Positions 1 through 4,995 of a DNA stretch of 6,103 bases are shown here, piece by piece. This DNA is from Pseudomonadota bacterium (GTDB lineage Bacteria; Myxococcota; Polyangia; GCA-2747355; JACKDQ01). Under the pieces are notes generated by a model. It was not told where the DNA came from. It searched no databases and saw nothing but the letters and a program-made list of their open reading frames with translations. Location: contig JAUVBO010000206.1 of the NCBI GenBank assembly GCA_030591195.1, forward strand, positions 1 through 6,103, read 5' to 3'. Every line of letters starts with the position of its first letter. Position 1 is the stretch's first letter. The position numbers were made by a program, and so were the translations under genes.

Positions 1-180
1 ACGTGGCTCAGAAAGGGCGTCAACGAGCTGGTCAGCGGGTGGGGCAAGCTCAAGGGCATCCACTACTTCGACATCGACATGTCGGCGATCAACAACCAGC
101 CCAACTGGCGGCTCGCCGGGACCCCCGACATCCAGACGGTATTCGCCAGGCTGAAATACAACTTCCGCGGTACCTACTGA
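1..180 (+). CDS. C-terminal end of a probable TIM-barrel glycosidase (GH26-like), 5' part outside the window
   Basis: Frame 1 is open from the first base to a TGA at 178-180, giving the last 59 residues of a protein that starts upstream. The fragment contains LKGIHYFDIDM, then NWRLAGTPDIQTVFARL, and ends in an aromatic/basic tail. In family GH26 and related beta-mannanase/endoglucanase barrels, the last beta-strand often reads like 'I-x-A-I-V-Y-F-(D/N)-x-D', followed by '(D/N)WR-x-x-(S/G)(S/T)P' and a final helix. The resemblance is to that pattern and is from memory. Codon third positions are GC-rich, as in the other genes here. The frame starting at base 3 (to 314) is a shadow with no natural protein character. 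I am fairly sure this is a real gene end and much less sure of the family. Confidence 0.55.
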   Translation, partial: TWLRKGVNELVSGWGKLKGIHYFDIDMSAINNQPNWRLAGTPDIQTVFARLKYNFRGTY

Positions 181-606
181 GATCCAGAACGACAGAACGC
201 GCATCTGCCAACCGCTCCGACCCCGTGCCCCGTCCTGGCTACACCTTCCATCCGTGGCCGATGCAGCCAACCTGTAGTCGTGATGCAGCCCTCCGAGTAC
301 AGGCAGAGCGATGACCTTGCCGCCGGACTCCGGGGGTGGCCCAACGCCATCGGCGTTCGAGATCACTTGAAGGGAGAGAGGACCTCGGCGAGCGGACCAC
401 GACCGTAACGCGACGGGGGGCGTCGGTCTTGTTCGACTTCGGGGCACGAGAGATGACGCCAGAAGACCTGCGCTCTATCATCAGAAGCGACGCAGCCGGA
501 TATGCTCATTCGTGGCTGGCTGGACCACGAGCGCTGGGTAGCGCGTGCGTGGGGCGTGGGCATTCGCCCATGATGGAGGTCGACGGGCTGTTGTTGAAGG
601 TCTGAG
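181..606. other. 426-base stretch with no defensible gene
   Basis: This lies between the stop of the plus-strand gene end and the stop of the minus-strand secreted-protein gene, so it is the 3' flank of both. The best open frame is plus 336-605 (GTG start, 89 residues), with an internal ATG at 453 that would give 50 residues beginning MTPEDLRSIIRSDAAGYAHS. Neither start has a clear Shine-Dalgarno sequence. A third frame near 500-570 gives a short natural-looking piece, GWLDHERWVARAWGVGIRP, that runs straight into a stop. The mixture could be the worn remains of a gene. I see no GC-rich hairpin followed by a T-tract, so no intrinsic terminator is called. Confidence 0.4.
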
Positions 607-1590
607 TCAGGGAGCGGCCACGGCCTCGGCGAGGCGCTTTGCGTCGCTCGGACAGTGCTCGTCGAATGCCTTGTGCCGCGCCAGCTTGGCCAGCAGCCTG
701 CGCGCCGCCGCGCGCTCCTTGTCGCTGGGGCGCTTCTTCAGCTGCGAGCCGATGGCGCCGATGACCGCGCATACCCGTCGAGCGGCCGAGGCGTCGACGA
801 GACGCACCCGATGAAGCTGGGCGAGGGCGGTGACGAGCAGCGGGCGCTGGCTTGCATCACCGAGCATGTGGGCGACGAAGCGGGCGAAGCGCTCGCGCTT
901 GCTGCGAGCCAGCTGCGCGACCACCGCCGCGGCGAACCGGCGGCGGGCGCCCCCCTCGAGCCGTCCGCCGTGGTCGAACAGCGGGCTGACGCCGCAGCCG
1001 TCTGGCATCCGGCGCGCGGCGGCGATGATGTCGCCGTCGCGAAGCTTGCGGCGCTGCTTGAGCTCGAGGGTCGCCCAGAAGTAAGTGTCGGGGTCGCCGA
1101 GGCCCCGGCGCAGCGTTGCCGTCGGACGCTTGCGGAAGCGCCCGTCCGGACGAACGCCGAGAAAGAGGCGTAGCTTGATGCGGTCGGCCCTGGTGTCGCA
1201 GAGCGTCTCGAAGTAGCCCGGCCCGCTGACCAGCAGGCGTCCCCCTGGCCGGTTGTCGGGGCAAACGTTCCAGTACCGCCTGGCGACAACCCACTTGCCA
1301 GCCACGGCCTTCGGATCGCGGTAAGTGGGCAGCTCCACCCGCTGGCCGATCTGGAAGGTGTCGCTCGGCACGGGATGGCTGCCAGAGCCGAGCACCTCGC
1401 GTACCACCGCGCTGATCGCGGGCTTGCCGGCGACCCGCTGGATCCTGTCGACCGCCACGGCATAGGCCGACGGCGGGGTGATCTGGTGCAGGGGAACCTT
1501 CTTGAGGCTGACGCCGTCAGCGAGGGCTCGCCGCGCTGGTAGCACCGCCAGGCCGGCGGAGAACAGGGCGATCAAGGCGACACGTTCCAT
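607..1590 (-). CDS. Secreted protein of unknown function, 327 residues
   Basis: The frame is open further upstream to a GTG at 1671. I choose the ATG at 1588-1590 because it is followed at once by a classical type I signal peptide: a short charged start (MER), a hydrophobic core (VALIALFSAGLAVL) and an A-L-A cleavage site at residues 22-24. The 27 residues an upstream start would add look like untranslated sequence. The ribosome binding site is weak (GAAGG almost touching the ATG). The mature protein has five cysteines, a central segment rich in Tyr/Phe/Trp and Arg (about residues 80-185), and an Arg/Lys/Ala-rich helical C-terminal part (about 215-327). I do not recognise the family and no catalytic motif stands out. 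It probably acts in the periplasm or outside the cell. The small membrane-protein gene lies 129 bases upstream on the same strand, so the two could be co-transcribed. Confidence 0.7.
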   Translation of the reverse strand: MERVALIALFSAGLAVLPARRALADGVSLKKVPLHQITPPSAYAVAVDRIQRVAGKPAISAVVREVLGSGSHPVPSDTFQIGQRVELPTYRDPKAVAGKWVVARRYWNVCPDNRPGGRLLVSGPGYFETLCDTRADRIKLRLFLGVRPDGRFRKRPTATLRRGLGDPDTYFWATLELKQRRKLRDGDIIAAARRMPDGCGVSPLFDHGGRLEGGARRRFAAAVVAQLARSKRERFARFVAHMLGDASQRPLLVTALAQLHRVRLVDASAARRVCAVIGAIGSQLKKRPSDKERAAARRLLAKLARHKAFDEHCPSDAKRLAEAVAAP

Positions 1591-1719
1591 GCCTTCGACG
1601 GTAGCACGTCCTGCGCCCTCGACTGAGACCCGCTCGCCGGTGCTGGCTCCAAGGGAGAAGTGCAGCCGCACGGTCGCGAGCGCCGATTCCCCCGCTGGTG
1701 CGTGATTTCACCCTGTGCG

Positions 1720-1896
1720 TTAGCGCGGTCCCCCTGCGGGCTGCCACGCGGCCTCGACCTGCGTAGGCGCCATCGCCGAGCTGCACCGCCAGGGCTTGCT
1801 CCCGCACTCGAAGAGCAACCCCCCGATGATGTAGAGCACTGCCGCCCAGAAAAGCACCCGGGACAGGCGCATGGTCCAGTGCGTCTGCCGCCTCAT
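1720..1896 (-). CDS. Small single-helix membrane protein, 58 residues
   Basis: ATG at 1894-1896, TAA at 1720-1722. A strong Shine-Dalgarno sequence, GGAGG, lies at 1906-1902 on the minus strand, five bases before the ATG, and decides this start over the longer frame to 2037 and over the internal ATG at 1872. The protein has a basic N-terminus (MRRQTHWTMRLSR), one hydrophobic segment at about residues 14-29 (VLFWAAVLYIIGGLLF) and then a short Cys-containing, Pro/Ala-rich tail. By the positive-inside rule the N-terminus would be cytoplasmic. I do not recognise a family. Two cysteines (31 and 38) follow the helix; LFEC resembles a weak lipobox, but the segment is long and the basic stretch favours a membrane anchor. 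It is first in a possible two-gene minus-strand unit with the secreted protein downstream, and divergent from the methyltransferase gene. Confidence 0.5.
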   Translation of the reverse strand: MRRQTHWTMRLSRVLFWAAVLYIIGGLLFECGSKPWRCSSAMAPTQVEAAWQPAGGPR

Positions 1897-1935
1897 GGTC
1901 CCCCTCCCAGCTCTGTCACCAAAGACTTCCCCGGA

Positions 1936-1947
1936 TGCATCGATGCA
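1936..1947. promoter_or_regulatory. 12-bp perfect palindrome, candidate operator
   Basis: TGCATCGATGCA is identical to its own reverse complement and lies between two divergent starts, about 40 bases from the minus-strand ATG and 108 from the plus-strand ATG. Its size and position suit a dimeric repressor site acting mainly on the minus-strand promoter. No regulator gene is visible in the window, so its ligand is unknown. A 12-bp palindrome can also arise by chance. Confidence 0.3.
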
Positions 1948-2040
1948 ATCGGCATGCCTCGGGAAATCTCCAGACCCCGGACAAGCCAAGCCACATCGAT
2001 TCTCGACGGCGAGACAAGCCGCCCTGGGATGGTGCAACGC

Positions 2041-2046
2041 AGGAGG
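2041..2046 (+). promoter_or_regulatory. Consensus ribosome binding site of the methyltransferase gene
   Basis: AGGAGG matches the full anti-Shine-Dalgarno core and lies nine bases before the ATG at 2056. It fixes the start of the methyltransferase and argues against the upstream extension of the same frame (open back to 1660), whose translation is Pro/Arg-rich and unlike a protein. Confidence 0.7.
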
Positions 2047-2055
2047 TTATTGGCG

Positions 2056-2505
2056 ATGCTCGGTATGCTGTTCGGCGAAGGGTGTGAGCGGATACCCGAC
2101 CTTGCGTTCAAGGGCATGGCCTTGTCGTTTCGGGTGCGGGACTGGCTCATCCCCCCGGCCAAGAAGGTGGATCGGCTGCTCCTTCAGGAGGGCATGGTCG
2201 TCATCGACTACGGCTGCGGTACCGGCAGCTACCTGAAGCTTGCCTCTGAGCGGGTAGGGACGACCGGCCGGATCTACGCCCTCGATGTGCAGCCGCTCGC
2301 CGTCGAGGCGGCGCGCCAGCGTGCCGAGACCCACGGGCAGGATCGCTGGCCAGATGCCACGCGGCCGTCCGTCGTGAGGGACCACGTCCTCGTCGTCGGC
2401 GCCGGTGTCCATCACTGGCCGGATTTGGGTGTCCACCGAGGCGATCATCTCTGGCGCGCCGATCACGATCACGTACCCCTACGTGCTGAGGTGGCCGAGG
2501 GCTGA
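2056..2505 (+). CDS. Class I SAM-dependent methyltransferase, C-terminal half lost
   Basis: 149 residues from ATG 2056 to TGA 2503-2505, preceded by a consensus AGGAGG. Residues 1-94 are a clear Rossmann-type methyltransferase N-terminus: an N-terminal helix region, motif I VIDYGCGTGSYLKLASE with the DxGCGTG SAM-binding loop (Asp51 to Gly57), and then beta-2 RIYALDVQPLAVEAARQRA, whose Asp77 would bind the SAM ribose. The family then normally continues for about 100 residues with beta-3, the motif IV acidic/aromatic segment and the strands that form the acceptor site. Here the homology stops at about base 2340, and residues 95-149 are His/Asp/Arg-rich with none of these motifs. Neither other plus frame restores them, so a single frameshift does not explain it; a deletion or recombination does. 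It probably has no activity. The substrate class cannot be told. Confidence 0.6.
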   Translation: MLGMLFGEGCERIPDLAFKGMALSFRVRDWLIPPAKKVDRLLLQEGMVVIDYGCGTGSYLKLASERVGTTGRIYALDVQPLAVEAARQRAETHGQDRWPDATRPSVVRDHVLVVGAGVHHWPDLGVHRGDHLWRADHDHVPLRAEVAEG

Positions 2506-2519
2506 CGGTGCAACCACGA

Positions 2520-2589
2520 TGAGCACAGATGATCACTGGTGATCACTGGTGATCGCTGGTGATCGCAGATGTACTCAGATGATCTTCTG
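2520..2589 (+). repeat. Seven 10-bp direct repeats in helical phase
   Basis: Units start at 2520, 2530, 2540, 2550, 2560, 2570 and 2580: TGAGCACAGA, TGATCACTGG twice, TGATCGCTGG, TGATCGCAGA, TGTACTCAGA and TGATCTTCTG. Every unit starts with TG. Five of the seven carry GATC at the same phase, three contain CTGG at positions 7-10, and three end in CAGA. The period of 10 is close to one DNA turn, so identical bases face the same side of the helix. The array sits after the methyltransferase stop and 68-137 bases before the propeller lipoprotein ATG. Plausible roles are a multimeric regulator site, iteron-like protein binding or a recombination substrate. Confidence 0.75.
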
Positions 2590-2601
2590 GCTGGATCATC
2601 T
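2577..2601 (+). promoter_or_regulatory. 8-bp perfect inverted repeat with 9-base loop
   Basis: AGATGATC (2577-2584) and GATCATCT (2594-2601) are exact inverted copies separated by TTCTGGCTG. The left arm overlaps the last two units of the 10-bp repeat array. No T-tract follows, so it is not an intrinsic terminator. It lies 55 bases before the lipoprotein start codon. It could be an operator at the promoter or a hairpin in the leader RNA. Confidence 0.4.
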
Positions 2602-2656
2602 CCCTACATCGGGCAACAATCAGCGCATCCTCACAATTCACAATTGGAGAACCTCG

Positions 2657-3922
2657 ATGCGTTTGACCTTTCTCATTGCGGTGGTTTTTCTCTGCGGGTG
2701 CTCGGAAGACAGCATGCCGGTCATCGACGCTTCGGTGGATGGAGCTCCGGATCTGGCCCAAGCAGATGTGCTGCAACAGACGGACGCGCCGCAGCCCGAT
2801 GCCGCGGTCCCCGATGGCGCGCAGGCCGACCTTCCGGCGCCCGACACTGCGCCCGCCGATGGCACACCGCCGGATACTGCCGTACCTGATACCGTAGCGG
2901 CTGATCTAGCGCCACCCGATACTGCGCTTCCCGACAGCGCGGTACCCGATTCAGCCGCGGACGTGCTGCTCGACACCGTCCCGGACGTGCTGCCCGATTC
3001 CGCCGCGGACGTGCTGCCCGACACCGTCCCGGACGTGCTGCCCGACACCGTCGCGGACGTGCTGCCCGACACCGTCGCCTCCGCCTGGCAGATCGTCAGC
3101 TCCCCCGCCACCGAGAACATGCACGCCGTTTGGGGCAGCTCGGGCGCGGACATCTGGGGTCTGGGCAAGGAAGTCATGCATTACGCCAGCGGCAGCTGGA
3201 CCACGGACTCCTATGTTCCGCCAAGCCAGATCAAAGGAGCATGGGGCAGCTCGGCCACTGACATTTGGGCGGTGGGAGACAAGAAGAGGATCTACTACAA
3301 CGATGGCACCGGCTGGTCGCTACATTCGTACGGGCCACCGCAGGACCTGCGCGCGATCTGGGGCAGCTCTTCCGATGATGTCTGGGCCGTTGGCAAGACT
3401 GGAATCATCATTCACTACACCGGAGCAGGCCCTAACGATGGCTGGGAGGATCCAAGCTACCCGACTCCTGGCGAGGAGCTCCTGGGCATCTGGGGCTCTT
3501 CATCGACCCACATCGTGGCCGTCGGGAAGGCCGGCACGATCCTCGTCTATAGCGGCGGCACCTGGAGCCAATTCACGCCAACCGCCCCCATCACCGCGGA
3601 CTTGACTGCGGTCTGGGGTAGCTCGGCGACCGACATCTGGATCGTGGGGCAATCCGGAACGATCCTCCAGTTCGACGGTAGCACGATCACCGATCACACC
3701 AATGCCACGAACACCACCGAGGATCTGCTCGGGGTCTGGGGCTCCTCGGCCGCCGACATCTGGGCCGTGGGCAAGAACAGCACGATCCTCCACTATGACA
3801 GCAGCAGCTGGTCGCTCGTCACCGTGCCCACCCTCAACGCCAACCTCAACGCGGTCTGGGGGACATCGTCCGGTGACGTCTGGATCGTGGGAGATGGCGG
3901 CACCATCCTTCACTTCAACTAA
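2657..3922 (+). CDS. Surface lipoprotein: Asp/Pro stalk plus seven-repeat beta-propeller
   Basis: 421 residues. The ATG at 2657 is chosen over the open extension to 2549 because GGAGA at 2646-2650 sits upstream at proper spacing and a lipoprotein signal starts there: MRLTFLIAVVFLCGC, lipidation at Cys15. Residues 16 to about 140 form a low-complexity stalk built on PD(T/S/A) and DVLPDTV units. From Trp144 on there are seven repeats of the form (A/G)(V/I)WGSSxxDIWAVGxxGTILHY, with the WG tryptophans at residues 159, 196, 235, 279, 320, 361 and 401 (spacing 37-44). The number, spacing and aromatic pattern fit a seven-bladed beta-propeller, and the AWQIVSS segment before repeat 1 would supply the missing outer strand of blade 7. 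Such propellers usually bind proteins or glycans rather than catalyse. Repeat 1 (WGLGKEVMHY) and repeat 4 (HIVAVG) depart most from consensus. It likely leads a two-gene unit with the Cys-rich lipoprotein 53 bases downstream. Confidence 0.85.
   Translation: MRLTFLIAVVFLCGCSEDSMPVIDASVDGAPDLAQADVLQQTDAPQPDAAVPDGAQADLPAPDTAPADGTPPDTAVPDTVAADLAPPDTALPDSAVPDSAADVLLDTVPDVLPDSAADVLPDTVPDVLPDTVADVLPDTVASAWQIVSSPATENMHAVWGSSGADIWGLGKEVMHYASGSWTTDSYVPPSQIKGAWGSSATDIWAVGDKKRIYYNDGTGWSLHSYGPPQDLRAIWGSSSDDVWAVGKTGIIIHYTGAGPNDGWEDPSYPTPGEELLGIWGSSSTHIVAVGKAGTILVYSGGTWSQFTPTAPITADLTAVWGSSATDIWIVGQSGTILQFDGSTITDHTNATNTTEDLLGVWGSSAADIWAVGKNSTILHYDSSSWSLVTVPTLNANLNAVWGTSSGDVWIVGDGGTILHFN
2960..3079 (+). repeat. 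Five 24-bp in-frame tandem repeats in the stalk
   Basis: Units start at 2960, 2984, 3008, 3032 and 3056 and follow GACGTGCTGCCCGACACCGT plus C(C/G)(C/G), each encoding DVLPDTV(P/A). Unit 1 has CTC for CCC (Leu for Pro) and unit 2 has ATTCCGCC (DSAA), but otherwise they are nearly identical at the DNA level. Because the unit is 24 bases, copy-number change by slippage would lengthen or shorten the stalk by eight residues without breaking the frame. Confidence 0.85.
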
Positions 3923-3975
3923 CCCTGGAGTTGATCCGCTTCGCCGGACACCTTGGCTTCTAGCGCAATCGGGCG

Positions 3976-4515
3976 ATGCGCTCCCTGCTGCTGCTGCTGC
4001 TGCTGCCGCTCGGCGGTTGCCACCTCACGCTGTCCTTCACGCCCACGGACCGGGACGCCGGAGCGCTGGCAGATTCCGCTCGCTCCGGTGGGCAAGTTCT
4101 GATGGCTGGTACGGCCGCCGCGCCGGCAGACGGCCCTGGCTCGCCGAGCGACGGCGAGGGCGCGCCTGACGGCTTCGCTCCGACCGACGCGCCCCCGGTC
4201 GACTCGATCATCAGCGCCGACGCTGCTGGCCCGTCCGATGCGACCGCCGACGTGATCGTCCTGCCCGAGGATGGCGCCACCCTGGACGGTTGCTGCGCGT
4301 CGACCCAGTGCTGCAGCGGTTGCACGCCCCGGCCATTGTTCACGCTTTGCACCGCCGCTGGGGGCTACCCGGGCCAGTGCGACGCCGCTGGTGCCTGTAA
4401 CGAGTGCATCGCCGAGGCGGGTCAGTGTATCCCTGCGACATCGACCCCCTGCTGCGGGACGCTGGTCTGCGCCGCGAGCCCTCTTGGCCCGTACGATGCC
4501 TGCCAGGCGCTGTAG
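3976..4515 (+). CDS. Lipoprotein with acidic stalk and 14-cysteine, knottin-like head
   Basis: 179 residues from ATG 3976 to TAG 4513-4515. A run of seven leucines and the lipobox LGGC place lipidation at Cys15. Residues 16-105 are an Ala/Pro/Asp/Gly-rich stalk without cysteine. Residues 106-176 hold 14 cysteines, an even number suited to seven disulfides. The last part, Cys144 to Cys176, has the spacing C-x6-C-x7-CC-x4-C-x10-C, which follows the general inhibitor-cystine-knot order (C, C, CC, C, C). The first part, 106-141, has CC-x4-CC-x2-C-x8-C-x9-C-x5-C and is not a pattern I can name. No enzyme motif is visible; binding is the likely role. The Shine-Dalgarno sequence is poor, so translation may depend on the upstream lipoprotein gene, which ends 53 bases earlier with no terminator in between. 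Confidence 0.75.
   Translation: MRSLLLLLLLPLGGCHLTLSFTPTDRDAGALADSARSGGQVLMAGTAAAPADGPGSPSDGEGAPDGFAPTDAPPVDSIISADAAGPSDATADVIVLPEDGATLDGCCASTQCCSGCTPRPLFTLCTAAGGYPGQCDAAGACNECIAEAGQCIPATSTPCCGTLVCAASPLGPYDACQAL
3985..4005 (+). repeat. (CTG)7 triplet tract in a signal peptide
   Basis: Seven uninterrupted CTG codons encode Leu4-Leu10, the hydrophobic core of the lipoprotein signal. Slippage would change the core length one leucine at a time and keep the frame. Confidence 0.8.
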
Positions 4516-4539
4516 CCAACCTGGGTCAGCCTGGCGGCG

Positions 4540-4674
4540 CTACCACCGGATACGGACCTCGTCGGGGCGGGTGGCCCAGCGGACGGTCGAGTTGCTGGCG
4601 AGGACCAGCTCGATGTAGGCGCTGCTTTCGAAGCTCTGCCGGTCGATCGCGGCGAGGTCGATCTGTGGGACGTG
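4540..4674 (-). pseudogene. Possible C-terminal remnant of a decayed membrane-protein gene
   Basis: A minus-strand frame, open from 4674 to a TAG at 4540-4542, encodes 44 residues with natural composition: HVPQIDLAAIDRQ, then SSAYIELVLASNSTVRW and a final RPDEVRIRW. It has no start codon and is preceded by an in-frame TGA at 4675-4677. It lies in a different frame from the two-helix membrane ORF upstream on the same strand (4721-4993). In NapC/NirT-like cytochrome N-terminal domains a 'P-x-IDLND' segment follows the second helix at about residue 95-105. The PQIDL here falls about 108 codons after the ATG at 4993. Joining the two pieces is therefore reasonable but needs at least one frameshift and a lost stop. 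No CxxCH haem motif is present. Confidence 0.3.
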
Positions 4675-4720
4675 TCAGAGTCGCCGACCGACAGCCTCGT
4701 GGACGGGCCCGACGGCGGCA

Positions 4721-4993
4721 TCACGGCTTGGGCCTGGTCGGCGACCGGAATACGCACTCGGGGACGACCTGGCTGTCACGCAGCAGGGAGATCGCCTGAC
4801 GACGAACGTAGGGCAGCATCGGCATCACCAGACAGGCCAGGGTCTGGGCGTACGGGTTGTTCACGCCGCTGACGACATCGAAGACGAAGAAGATTAGGAT
4901 CACGTTGGCCGCGATGGTGGTCAGCGGCGTGCCGATGAGCGAGATCCGGTTGCTCCAGAGGACGGGGAGAACGTTGAGCAGTCTTTGCAGCAT
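4721..4993 (-). CDS. Truncated two-helix membrane protein, NapC/NirT-cytochrome-like N-terminus
   Basis: 90 residues from ATG 4993-4991 to TGA 4721-4723. GAAGG lies six bases before the ATG. The sequence SNRISLIGTPLTTIAANVIL begins a hydrophobic helix of about 24 residues, followed by VSGVNNPYAQTLACLVMPML. The order 'N-x-I-S-L-x-G-x-x-L-T-T', a long helix, 'NPY' and a second helix beginning with a Pro-containing stretch is, from memory, that of the membrane N-terminus of NapC/NirT-type and other multihaem cytochromes in delta-proteobacteria. That family would then complete helix 2 (about FVLGLLLIPxG) and carry CxxCH haem sites. Here the second helix breaks off at MLPYVRRQ and the frame ends without any haem motif, so the gene looks frameshifted and non-functional. 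The longer frame to 5245 is antisense to the ChaN gene and rejected. Confidence 0.45.
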   Translation of the reverse strand: MLQRLLNVLPVLWSNRISLIGTPLTTIAANVILIFFVFDVVSGVNNPYAQTLACLVMPMLPYVRRQAISLLRDSQVVPECVFRSPTRPKP

Positions 4994-4995
4994 GC
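4990..4995. other. Shared palindrome holding two divergent start codons
   Basis: GCATGC contains the plus-strand ATG of the ChaN-like gene (4992-4994) and the minus-strand ATG of the truncated membrane ORF (4993-4991). Each gene's leader would lie inside the other's coding sequence, so the promoters must overlap coding DNA. Confidence 0.5.

Larger units (their letters stand above)
1897..2055. promoter_or_regulatory. Divergent intergenic region
   Basis: These 159 bases separate two outward-facing starts: the small membrane protein (minus) and the methyltransferase (plus). Promoters for both should lie here, but I cannot point to a convincing -35/-10 pair by eye. The most distinctive element is the 12-bp palindrome at 1936-1947, listed separately. 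Confidence 0.4.

Noticed and set aside
336..605. Small plus-strand ORF of 89 residues
   Set aside because: No Shine-Dalgarno sequence, GTG start, mixed composition and a competing frame; too weak to call a gene.
655..1173. Plus-strand 172-residue ORF
   Set aside because: It is a shadow of the minus-strand secreted protein, which has a signal peptide and better composition.
1660..2055. N-terminal extension of the methyltransferase frame
   Set aside because: The translation is Pro/Arg-rich and non-protein-like, overlaps a better minus-strand ORF, and a consensus AGGAGG precedes the ATG at 2056.
2047..2472. Minus-strand 141-residue ORF with a natural-looking start (VIVIGAPEMIASVDTQ)
   Set aside because: Most of it is antisense to the methyltransferase SAM-binding motifs, and no ribosome binding site was seen. 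The part beyond 2340 remains of uncertain origin.
2520..2589. CRISPR-like array
   Set aside because: The units are 10 bp and contiguous, with no spacers and no cas genes.
2638..3177. Minus-strand 179-residue Ser/Gly/Thr-rich repeat ORF (TVSGSTS units)
   Set aside because: It is the antisense of the Asp/Pro stalk of the propeller lipoprotein; the repeats are inherited from the 24-bp tandem units, and the plus strand has the ribosome binding site and signal peptide.
3500..3913. Minus-strand ORF with repeated 'HDPDVGR/GPDVGG' units
   Set aside because: The repeats are the antisense of the WGSSxxDIW propeller repeats.
3923..3975. Terminator between the two lipoprotein genes
   Set aside because: No stable hairpin with a T-tract is visible in the 53-base gap.
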